DNA from: Phocoena phocoena
Taxonomy: Eukaryota > Chordata > Mammalia > Artiodactyla > Phocoenidae
Assembly: GCF_963924675.1 (NCBI RefSeq)
Contig: NC_089232.1
Location: forward strand, 35,979,312-36,043,311
Direction of reading: 5' to 3'
DNA length: 64,000 nt
Each line of letters begins with the position of its first letter. Positions within the stretch are counted from its first letter, which is position 1. The notes beneath the pieces are model-generated. The model searched no databases and was not told the origin of the DNA. It saw nothing but the letters and a program-made list of their open reading frames with translations. Of the stretch, positions 12,067 to 21,605 are shown piece after piece. Made by a program: the position numbers and the translations under genes.

Positions 12067-14658
12067 TTAAATTCCATATATATGTGTTAGCATACGGTAT
12101 TTGTCTTTTTCTTTCTGACTTACTTCACTCTGTATGACAGACTCTAGGTCTATCCATCTCATTACAAATAACTCAATTTCATTTCTTTTTAAGGCTGAGT
12201 AATATTCCATTGTGTATATGTGCCACATCTTCTTTATCCATTCGTCCGATGATGGGCGCTTAGGTTCTTTCCATCTCCGGGCTATTGTAAATAGAGCTGC
12301 AATGAACATTTTGGTACATGACTCTTTTTGAATTTTGGTTTTCTCAGGGTATATGCCCAGCAGTGGGATTGCTGGGTCATATGGTAATTCTATTTGTAGT
12401 TTTTTAAGGAACCTCCATACTGTTCTCCATAGTGGCTGAACCAATTCACATTCCCACCAGCAGTGCAAGAGTGTCCCCTTTTCTCCACACCCTCTCCAGC
12501 ATTTATTGTTTCTAGATTTTTTGGTGATGGCCATTCTGACTGGTGTGAGATGATATCTCATTGTAGTTTTGATTTGCATTTCTCTAATGATTAATGATGT
12601 TGAGCATCCTTTCATGTGTTTGTTGGCATTCTGTATATCTTCTTTGGAGAAATGTCTGTTTAGGTCTTCTGCCCATTTTTGGATGGGGTTGTTTGTTTTT
12701 TTGTTATTGAGCTGCATGAGCTGCTTGTAAATTTTGGAGATTAATCCTTTGTCAGTTGCTTCATTTGCAAATGTTTTCTCCCATTCTGAGGGTTGTCTTT
12801 TCGTCTTGATTATGGTTTCCTTTGCTGTGCAAAAGCTTTGAAGTTTCATTAGGTCCTATTTGTTTATTTTTGTTTTTATTTCCATTACTCTAGGAGGTGG
12901 GTCAGAAAGGATCTTGCTGTGATTTATGTCATAGAGTGTTCTTCCTATGTTTTCCTCTAAGAGTTTGATAGTTTCTGGCCTTACATTTAGGTCTTTAATC
13001 CATTTTGAGCTTATTTTTGTGTATGGTGTTAGGGAGTGATCTAATCTCATACTTTTACATGTACCTGTCCAGTTTTCCCAGCACCATTTATTGAAGAGGC
13101 TGTCCTTTCTCCACTGTACATTCCTGCCTCCTTTATCAAAGATAAGGTGTCCATATGTGCGTGGGTTTATCTCTGGGCTTTCTATCCTGTTCCACTGATC
13201 TATCTTTCTGTTTTTGTGCCAGTACCATACTGTCTTGATTACTGTTGCTTTGTAGTATAGTCTGAAGTCAGGGAGCCTGATTCCTCCAGCTCCTTTTTTC
13301 GTTCTCAAGATTGCTTTGGCTATTCGGGGTCTTTTGTGTTTCCATACAAATTGCGAAATTTTTTGTTCTAGTTCTGTGAAAAATGCCAGTGGTAGTTTGA
13401 TAGGGATTGCATTGAATCTGTAGATTGCTTTGGGTAGTAGAGTCATTTTCACAATGTTGATTCTTCCCATCCAAGAACATGGTATATCTCTCCATCTATT
13501 TGTATCATCTTTAATTTCTTTCATCAGTGTCTTATAATTTTCTGCATACAGGTCTTTCGTATCCTTAGGTAGGTTTATTCCTAGATATTTTATTCTTTTT
13601 GTTGCAATGGTAAATGGGAGTGTTTTCTTGATTTCACTTTCAGATTTTTCATCATTAGTATATAGGAATGCCAGAGATTTCTGTGCATTAATTTTGTATC
13701 CTGCTACTTTACCAAATTCATTGATTAGCTCTAGTAGTTTTCTGGTAGCATCTTTAGGATTCTCTATGTATAGTATCATGTCATCTGCAAACAGTGACAG
13801 CTTTACTTCTTCTTTTCCGATTTGGATTCCTTTTATTTCTTTTCCTTCTCTGATTGCTGTGGCTAAAGCTTACAAAACTATGTTGAATAATAATGGTGAG
13901 AGTGGACAACCTTGTCTTGTTTCTGATCTTAGAGGAAATGGTTTCAGTTTTTCACCATTGAGAATGATGTTGGCTGTGGGTTTGTCATATATGGCCTTTA
14001 TTATGTTGAGTTAAGTTCCCTCTATGCCTACTTTCTGGAGGGTTTTTATCATAAATGGGTGTTGAATTTTGTCAAAAGCTTTCTCTGCATATATTGAGAT
14101 GATCATATGGTTTTTCTCCTTCAATTTGTTAATATGGTGTATCACATTGATTGATCTGCATATATTGAAGAATCCTTGCATTTCTGGGATAAACCCCACT
14201 TGATCATGGTGTATGATCTTTTTAATGTGCTGTTGGATTCTGTTTGCTAGTATTTTGTTGAGGATTTTTGCATCTTTGTTCGTCAGTGATATTGGCCTGT
14301 AGTTTTCTTTTTTTGTGACATCTTTGTCTGGTTTTGGTATCAGGGTGATGGTGGCCTCGTAGAATGAGTTTGGGAGTGTACCTCCCTGTGCTATATTTTG
14401 GAAGAGTTTGAGAAGGATAGGTGTTAGCTCTTCTCTAAACGTTTGATAGAATTCGCCCGTGAAGCCATTTGGTCCAGGGCTTTTGTTTGTTGGAAGATTT
14501 TTAATCACAGTCTCAAATTCAGTGCTTGTGATTGGTCTGTTTATATTTTCTATTTCTTCCTGGTTCAGTCTCAGAAGGTTGTGCTTTTCTAAGAATTTGT
14601 CCATTTCTTCCAGGTTGTCCATTTTATTGGCATAGAGTTGCTTGTAGTAATCTCTCAT
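12067..14658 (-). pseudogene. L1 ORF2 reverse transcriptase and C-terminus, single frame with three stops (copy B)
   Basis: This is the reverse transcriptase and C-terminal part of the L1 ORF2 protein. Read down the minus strand from 14658, it carries [13 protein letters not shown], then LIPKPDKD, then the motif-A region [12 protein letters not shown]. The FADD catalytic box lies at 13791-13780, followed by the thumb and C-terminal regions ending [11 protein letters not shown]. The open pieces 14011-14658, 12856-13869 and 12067-12849 are all in the same frame. They are interrupted only by stops at 14013-14011 (TAA), 13872-13870 (TAA) and 12858-12856 (TAG). No frameshift occurs over about 2.6 kb, so this copy is fairly young. 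A frameshift near 14790 breaks the upstream part. It cannot encode an active element because of the stops and the missing N-terminus. Confidence 0.92.
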
Positions 14659-14833
14659 GATCCTTTGTGTTTCTGCAGTGCCAGTTGTTACTTCTTGTTT
14701 TTCATTTCTAATTCTATCGATTTGAGTCTTCTCTCTTTTTTTCTTGATGAGTCTGGCTAATGGTTTATCAATTTTATCTTCTCAAATAAACAGCATTTAG
14801 TTTTATTGATCTTTGCTATTGTTTTCTTCATTT

Positions 14834-14970
14834 CTTTTTTTTTTTTTTAACATCTTTATTGGGGTATAATTGCTTTACAATGGTGTGTCAGTTTCTGCTT
14901 TACAACAAAGTGAATCAGCTATACATATACATATGCTCCCATGTGTCTTCCCTCTTGCGTCTCCCTCCCT
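14834..14970 (-). mobile_element. L1 3'-end stub inside L1 copy B
   Basis: A T-rich run at 14834 followed by the L1 3'-UTR text, then a return to ORF2 sequence at 14971. A near-duplicate TTCATTT(C/A)TTT flanks it (14827-14837 and 14971-14981). The L1 target itself repeats this motif, so the duplication is not decisive. Confidence 0.8.
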
Positions 14971-15490
14971 TTCATTTATTTCTGATCTGATCTTTATGAT
15001 TTCTTTCCTTCTGCTAACTTTGGGGTTTTTTTGTTCTTCTTTGTCTAATTGCTTTAGGTGTAAGGTTAGGTTGTTTATTTGAGATGTTTCTTGTTTCTTG
15101 AGGTAGGATTGTATTGCTATAAACTTCCCTCTTAGAATTGCTTTTGTTGCATCCTATAAGTTTTGTGTCATCATGTTTTCATTGTCATTTGTTTCTAGGT
15201 ATTTTTTGATTTTCTCTTTGATTACTTCAGTGATCTCTTGGTTATTTAGTAGCATATTATTTAGCCTCCATGTGTTTGTATTTTTATAAACTTTTTCCTG
15301 TAATTGATATCTGGCCTCATAGTGTTGTGGAAAAGATACTTGATTTCAATTTTCTTAAATTTACTGAGGCTTGATTTGTGCCCCAAGATATAATCTATCC
15401 TGGAGAATGTTCCATGAGCACTTGAGAAGAAAGTGTATTCTGTTATTTTTGGATGGAATGTCTTATAAATATCAATTAAGTCATGGTGGG

Positions 15491-16254
15491 TTTTTTCTTC
15501 ATTTGTTTTGTAATTTGGATTGTGAGCTAATGTTTGGGCTCTCTCTTTGGGAATGCTAATGAGACTGGTTTGAAGCCTCTATCTTCAATAAAGGATGTGC
15601 TTTTGTTTCCTGGTCCATATGGGTTGTATATAAGCTCTATGAGATAACAAAAATCTCATATAGTACTTTTTTATTTTTTTTGGTAACCATAATAGTTCTT
15701 AGCACATCATTAGTCTCACTCCACTCTTTAGAAAAAAAATGGCAGTAACAATATAAATGTATTGATATCATTTGTATATTGAAATTTGCATTTTGAAATG
15801 TGATTCCCACATATAAAAAATTCTGTCTTTGCATACTTTGAAATCATAAACTAGTTTCACACATATTGTAGATTTATACATAACATCAATTACAATGATA
15901 TTTTTAAGCTTATACATTTATTTGACTTCCCCATATTTTAAGTGTTGTAGTTATAAGGTATGCCTATGGTATTTATGAAAACCCATTTGCCAACTTCATC
16001 CTTTTTTTGTTGGGGATCACCCTGCCAGTGTATAAGACAGTCCTGTGCACAAGAAATGTAGAAAGGGAAGTGATCACAAAAATGAGAGATAGAAAATATA
16101 TAGGAGAAAGGAATATATGTGGAAGAAAGAAAATAGATATGTGTGAGAAAGGGAAAAAGAAGAAAGGAAGAAATAAATAAGGGTTTTTAAATTTTCAAAA
16201 GGAGGGAGTAAACAGGGGTTTTCAAATGAAACATTTGATATTTTAATATTTTTT
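15491..16254. other. Unassigned AT-rich sequence with a purine-rich tract
   Basis: No gene seen. Positions 16060-16190 are strongly purine-rich (gagaaag/gaagaaag units), probably a degenerate simple repeat. Confidence 0.5.
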
Positions 16255-16386
16255 CAAGTAACCGGGGGTATTTGCTAAAAAAACAGACGTCCAGGACCAG
16301 ACTACGGAGATAATGAGTCAATAGATCTGAGAGCAGACTCAGGAATCTAGGTTGGCCTTAGACAACCATTTAAGAAATACTGGAAT
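16255..16386 (+). mobile_element. MER5A-like hAT-Charlie fragment
   Basis: Order and wording (gtccaggaccagactacgga, then agactcaggaatctaggttg, then ttaagaaatactgg) resemble diverged MER5A. No clear terminal repeats remain. Confidence 0.35.
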
Positions 16387-17749
16387 AGGGTGAGCACAGA
16401 ATTAGAAAATGACACATGGTGGGGACTGGAGACATGCCAATAACAACTGACAAAGGAGCAACTTCTGCCACAGGATGCTAACCCTAGCTATTTGGAGATC
16501 CTCTGAAAGATACTAGTGTATGTCTAGACTCAAAATCTCTTTCTGTGTTTTCAGTACCATCCACAGTATGTAAGATAACACTCCGACCAATGATATTCAC
16601 CTGAGCCATAAAATGACCTCACAGTGAAAGAAATAAGAAACAGGCTTTCTAAAAAGTATTATCAGCATTATTCTTAAATGCAGTAAAACAGCCCACACTA
16701 GAAACAGAGCTGATTTTTCTCACATGAGGGATTTAGTGTGTTTAAATTATCACAGGGTGACCTGGCTAAGGGAACATGGCCCACCTCCTGCAGATCACTA
16801 TGTCCTGGGATGAGGATGCTGGGCTCCTTGCACTGCCGAACTCCGAAGAAGTTTCAAAACACCGAGGGGCAACAGGTACACAATCTGGGCACTATGAGAA
16901 GTCTGCAGCCTGGTTCATTTTCTTAGGTGGGCTTAGGATACAGGCTGAAATCATGGAGTAGGGCTAAAATCAGAAAGAGAAGAGGTAAGTGGTGTCAGGC
17001 TGAGTGTCACAATTACAGTTTAGGGGAAGGATCCATACCTTAAAATGACAATAATCAAGGAAAGCCCCAATATGACTTATTGTTCACTTATTATGTCTCC
17101 TCTGAATTCCAGACCACTGTAGGTTTTAACCTTATAATTATGGGGGGAAAAATGATTTTGCTCACTTCAAGACCATAAATCAGCCCTAGGTCTCTCTAGT
17201 TGACTTGTCTATGGAGAATGGACTTTGGGTATTCTAAGTGGTTTTGAAAATCTTTTTTTTGTAGGTATGTGATATGTCTTTCCTTGGTTTCTTGGTAGGA
17301 AGCAATTGTCGTAAATTTCAAATAACGTGCAGAAATGCACCTTGTGGGAAAGAAGGTGGATTTTTGCCAGTGTATTTGCTTTTGTGGGCATCTCTGTTCA
17401 GGTTTATTAGTGATAACTGTTCCTTTCAAGTGCGTGGAAAGTGTTAAGGTCTGTAAAATGATTACGAGACAGTAGGCAAGAAATTGAGAAAAAGCCATAG
17501 CTCCTGGGAATAAGCCGCGAGAAGATCTAGTAGTGAGTGCTCCCTAGGATTGCTGTCAGGGTACAAGGTGAGGACCGTGGGCAGAGAAGTGGGAGCGGTG
17601 CGGGAGAGAGGGCTGGAGGTGGCTAATACATATATACACGCACAAAGCCCATACATCTTCACTCATGCCAGGTTAAGAAGTGCCTTTTCCAGAAACTCAG
17701 TAAAGAAATGGTATGCATTCAGGAGCTGTTTCAACCTGTCCACACCCTA
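16387..17749. other. Unassigned sequence upstream of the CpG island
   Basis: No supported gene. It holds one splice-donor-like site, AAG|GTGAGG, with the exon edge at 17567. This could belong to an alternative upstream first exon, but I see no other support. GC rises steadily from about 17500. Confidence 0.4.
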
Positions 17750-18126
17750 CCCTGACTTCCCCAGAAAACAGGCAAGCAAGGAGGCAAATGCCATTGCCAA
17801 GCCTCCGGTCTCTGGCGTCCAGCTCCCTCAGCTCCCAGAGCACAGCCCCACAAGGCGTCACACGGAGCTGTCTCCAAGAGTGGGCACTGCACCGACCTGA
17901 GGCAAAGTTTTGATCTGATTCGCTCCAAAACTGTCTGCCACTCGAGAGTGGGGTTTGGCCGCAGAGGCTCCCCGGCAGCACCAGGCAGAGGCTGAGCAGC
18001 AGCAGCAGTAACAGCCTGCAGGCTGAGTAAGGAGCCAGCCTCCGCCGCCTCCTCCTCCTGCCGGCGCGTAGTCGGCAGCACAGCCAGTCCCTATCGCTGT
18101 CACGCCGCCAGCAGCGCGGCCCCTCC

Positions 18127-18154
18127 GCCCCCCACCCCACCCCACCCCACCCCG
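18127..18154. repeat. (CCCCA)n tract with G-quadruplex potential on the minus strand
   Basis: Five consecutive C-runs of four or more bases separated by single A. The complementary strand therefore has runs of G4 with 1-base loops, the classic form of a stable G-quadruplex. It lies at the upstream side of the CpG island. Confidence 0.9.
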
Positions 18155-18294
18155 CACGGCCCCAACCCTCTCACTGTTATTTGCTTGACTGACCCGAAAT
18201 GGGCAGGAGGGAGGACCTGGGCGCCTGAGGGAGGGGAGGGCGTTGGCCCGCCCACTCCTTCCCCTCTGGCTCTCTGCGGCAGCTTCTCCTCCTC

Positions 18295-18777
18295 ATTGGT
18301 CACACACTTGCGTCCATCACCTCCACGCGGCCCCGGGATTGGCAGAAGGCGCACTTCGGGGCGAGGAGGGCAGAGTGACTCCGCTGGTCTCCGGCGCCTC
18401 ATCTTTCCCTCCACCCCCCTTTTCAACGTCCACCCATCTCTCCCCAGCCCCCACTCCATTCCCCCTCCCTCCTCCAGTTCGCGGCAGTGTCCTTAGAAGA
18501 CTCATTGGGCCAGGGGCGAAGCCAGCCGCCTATCGAGCCGCGCCGTCATTGGCCGACGCCCACGCCCGTCGGAGCGGCAGGCTTCGCTACTGGGTGGCTT
18601 CTCTCCGCTCCCCGCCCCCCTCAAAGCCTCGCCCTCTCAGTCGCCTCCTCCCCTCCCGGCTCTTCCACTGCCCCCTTTCCCCTCCCGTCCCCGCCGCGTC
18701 TCCCCTGTCCAGCTGGGCGGGGACTGCTGTACGACTCTGTAAAGTCTGTGAGTCACTGCACAACCTATCAATCCAAT
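18295..18777. promoter_or_regulatory. Cluster of five CCAAT/ATTGG (NF-Y-type) boxes
   Basis: ATTGG at 18295-18299, 18338-18342, 18504-18508 and 18548-18552, and CCAAT at 18773-18777. The first four share orientation and form two pairs with spacings of 43 and 44 bp. NF-Y binding is inferred from the core pentamer only. Confidence 0.6.
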
Positions 18778-19382
18778 TAAATGTCTTGAGCGAGCCGAGC
18801 AGGCGGTGCTGCCGCCGCCGCCGCTCGCCCAGCCGCGGCCGCCCCTTCTCGCAGCGCCCCTCTGATCCATGGCTGTCTGTACTTGCTACGGTGTAACCTC
18901 CTCCTCCGCCTCCTCCGCCTCCTCCTCAGGAGCCGCTGCAACTTCCCCTCAGCCAGCCTCCTCCTCTGCTTGGGGACTGCAAAGGCATGGGATAGACCTA
19001 GAGCCACTTCTCACTCCCCTCCAGCCCTCGCTCAATCTCCCCCCTTTAAATTAAAGTCTGTTCCTCGCTCCTCGTCGTTTTAGGGATTTATTTGTCAGTC
19101 TTTAATTTCCCCTGATTTTATTTTCCCTACCTGGGGCAGGGGGGTCGCAGGGGCCGGTGGGTTTATTTTAGGGAAGGGGCTCTCCCCCCTCCCCCCCGTT
19201 TCTCCTTGTCCCTTTGCGGCCGTGACTTGATTTTCCTGCCCCTCTCCGCTCCCACCCCTCGAACTCAGCGTCCTGCACTCGAGTGACGCAGCGACACCCT
19301 CCGCCCACAGCCCAGACGTCCCCTCCCTCGCTGCCACCCCGACCCGTCTCGGGGCTGGACCCGGTGCCGACTTCACAGAAGG
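18730..19382 (+). other. Candidate first exon, probably 5' UTR, ending at a strong splice donor
   Basis: The exon end is placed at 19382, where AGAAGG is followed by GTGAGT, matching the mammalian donor consensus at all six intron positions. The start is only a guess, placed downstream of the GC and AP-1 motifs. Stops occur in all frames before the donor, except possibly short stretches, so the exon is most likely untranslated leader. It includes a CGCC-rich stretch at 18808-18825 and the palindrome CTTTAAATTAAAG at 19044-19056. G-rich intron sequence begins just after the donor, as is common in first introns. Gene identity is unknown. Confidence 0.55.
18869..19054 (+). CDS. 61-codon open frame in the candidate leader exon (possible uORF)
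   Basis: It starts at an ATG with G at +4 but T at -3, so the initiation context is only moderate. The product is Ser/Ala/Pro-rich with low complexity (TSSSASSASSSGAAATSPQP) and ends at TAA within the CTTTAAATTAAAG palindrome. No domain is visible. If the leader exon is real, this would be an upstream open reading frame that could dampen translation of the main protein. It may equally be chance in a GC-rich region that lacks stops. Confidence 0.15.
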   Translation: MAVCTCYGVTSSSASSASSSGAAATSPQPASSSAWGLQRHGIDLEPLLTPLQPSLNLPPLN

Positions 19383-20725
19383 GTGAGTACCGTGTTGGGT
19401 TGGCGGAGGGGTGGGGGAGAATCTAGAAAAATGTTGTAGCCGGTCCACTCTGGGGAGGGCAGGGATCACGTTGTGGGCTGGAGGTTCCCGGTCAGGCGTG
19501 GATTTGAGGTGGCGACTGCCTCCCCCTCTCTCCCTCTTCCCCCGCCCCTCGACTCCTTATTCACCAGCCTTGCTGTATTTCTAGGTATTGCCAGACTTCC
19601 ACCATCGGGGCATTATAATGCTTATAAAATGAGCTGTAATGGCATGCTTTCTTAGTGAGTGGTCATAGTCAGCGATGTGATCTGATAGACTGTATGACCT
19701 GCAAAAAGTGCAAAACGGCTAATGGGTAGGTTTTCCTCCAAATCAAAGTTAAACTTTTATTCAATAAAGGCAAAGTAAAAGGTATTTCTAATTTGAATGT
19801 GTGGAGATAGACCAAGAGAAGACAGGTTGCCTTGTGGCATGGCTTACTATTTTTATTTTAAAATAGTTCTTTAGGTTCCCTTTTGAAAAAAAAAAACGTG
19901 AATTCAGTATTAACTTAAAGGTTATGAAGTCTTTGAACCTGTTGGAGGAAAACAAGGTAAGATGCAAATCCAGCTTGACACTTCATCTTTAGCTCACCCC
20001 TATTCTAGCAAGAAATTAAAGCACAGAATTTTTTATTTCTCTGTCACTGGGCACAGTGGGGTGTGCTAAGGACAAAAAGGGCTTTTTTTTTCTTTTGATA
20101 TCTCTCTTTTGTATACTTGATTGCTCTTGAACAAAATTTTAATTTGGTCTCTTGGTTGTTGGCTGTTCAAAAGTACACATACTTGGCCATATATGCTTTA
20201 TGAGAATCTTGCCTTATGCATCTTTAATATTTAATTTGAGATAAAACTAAAAATTATGAGAAATAGTTACTCTGAATCACCTTCTGAGGTCGCTTTTGAG
20301 AATTCAGCCTATTTTAAATGGTATTCCTCTTTTTGAATCAAGTTCTGGTCTAGTTGTCCACAAGATTCAAATTAGGCCAAACCAAACATGTTTTGAAATA
20401 TTAAAGTACAGGAAAGGCCTTTTAGTAGTTCATTCTCTCCTTCTCTTTCAGACTAACCAGAATAAGTTGTTGATAAATTTAATTGTAAAGAATAGACTGT
20501 TCCTGTACTGAAATCTGCCAAGTTTCTACAGAAAGATTTCTTTTTAAAGAGGAGAAATGTGTTTATGATCAGCCAAAAGTAGTAAAGTTGACTCAAATGT
20601 AAGTGCTGTCATAAGGAAATGCTTATCATAAGCCCCAAAACCTTGCAGAGTGTTTCAGGAAGACTTATACAAAGTCTTTTTGAATTGTTTAATAAATTTC
20701 ATCATGTGGTCTTTTTCTTGAGTGT
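19383..20725 (+). other. Start of the putative first intron, single-copy
   Basis: GC-rich until about 19560, then AT-rich. No repeat recognised and no exon supported. Single-copy sequence close to a promoter is a natural place for intronic enhancers, but no specific one can be named. Confidence 0.4.
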
Positions 20726-21185
20726 AAGACTGAATTATTGAGAGGTCTCAGAGCAGAGGGGAGCCATGCTGCCCGAGTTTGAATCTAGCCACCATCCCTG
20801 GATGGCTGACTGACCTTAGGCAGGTTTCAAACCTGGCCTGTGAGGATTTTCTCCTGTAAACGGGAGGAATGACTTTTCATCTAAGGGTTGCCTTAAGGAT
20901 AAGTGAGAGGGTACAAGTCACAGAGTACTTGCTGTTAGCTGCCCCATCATCATCATCACCATCATCATCGTCCACTGAGAGGATGTGTGATGTAGTGGTT
21001 AAGGAGACCTCCACAACCAGACTGTAGGTTCAAGTGCCAGCATTTCCTCTTGCTATCCTTGTGATCTTGGCCGCGGTAACCTCAGATTCCCCATCTATAA
21101 AGCGGGGATAATAGAAAAATTTACTTCACAGGGTTACTGTGAGGTCGGAATGAGTTTGACTAGTATTTGGTACGTCTTTTCAAGT
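20726..21185 (+). mobile_element. Two MIR SINE relics
   Basis: Positions 20727-20945 and 20965-21180 both follow the MIR pattern (tgaccttaggcaggtttcaa; gttcaagtgccagc ... ccccatctataaagcgggga). A short ATC repeat at 20948-20970 lies between them. Confidence 0.65.
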
Positions 21186-21479
21186 TTAATTCTGTTTTGT
21201 TCCTGGTATGTCTTGAAACAATGGGTGACTATATTTTTTAGAACTATACTTTTTGTAAAGATAAAGAATTATTGCTGTCATTGAAATAAGCAGAGTTCTT
21301 ATCCATATGCATGATGATTTATGGGATTTATACTTTTCAATGTTTATATGAGTTTTTATGAAAGTTAGTTATTGGGATGAGTTGAGTTGATCACTCTTTC
21401 ATTTAAACTTGCATAACCAAATATATATACCACTATTATAACGATACCTATCACATATTTGCTGTTATATGTGATTTTC

Positions 21480-21605
21480 TCCTCTACTAAACAGAAAGCT
21501 CTTTGAGGGTAAGGATAGTGTTTCATTCATAATTTAATCCCAAGTGCCCAGCAGAGTACCTGGTACATAGGTAGGCTTAATGAATGCTGTAGAATGAATT
21601 AAACA
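21480..21605 (+). mobile_element. L2 3'-end fragment
   Basis: Matches the L2 tail pattern: ctctttgagggtaaggatag, then the cagagtacctggtacatagg block. Confidence 0.6.

Larger units (their letters stand above)
11700..15490 (-). mobile_element. Cetartiodactyl-type L1, ~3.7 kb, 5'-truncated (copy B)
   Basis: Runs from the 3' UTR (about 11700-12066) through ORF2 to about 15490, where L1 text stops inside ORF2. A short extra L1 tail interrupts it at 14834-14970. Copy B lacks the 5' UTR, ORF1 and the endonuclease part. Confidence 0.9.
17750..19560. promoter_or_regulatory. CpG island promoter of an unidentified gene
   Basis: About 1.8 kb of GC-rich, CpG-rich, essentially repeat-free DNA in an otherwise AT-rich, CpG-poor window. 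It contains ATTGG/CCAAT boxes at 18295, 18338, 18504, 18548 and 18773, a GGGCGG box at 18715-18720, CCGCCC at 18248-18253 and an AP-1-type TGAGTCA at 18749-18755. No TATA box is evident. A strong splice donor on the + strand at 19383 and the lack of good minus-strand donors favour rightward transcription. I do not recognise the gene. A divergent minus-strand transcript remains possible, as is usual for CpG islands. Confidence 0.9.

Noticed and set aside
13607..14014. 135-codon plus-strand frame
   Set aside because: It is the complement of L1 ORF2 (the antisense of FADD reads SSAN); a shadow frame.
16738..16961. Overlapping 61- and 62-codon frames with an exon-like GC-richer segment
   Set aside because: No consistent splice sites or recognisable protein; probably chance.
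18243..18896. 217-codon plus-strand frame through the CpG island
   Set aside because: Extends across promoter motifs, is low-complexity Pro/Ser/Arg and overlaps other equally long frames; typical of stop-poor GC-rich DNA.
18730..19382. Naming the downstream gene from its leader sequence
   Set aside because: No leader sequence matched anything I know securely; a name would be a guess.
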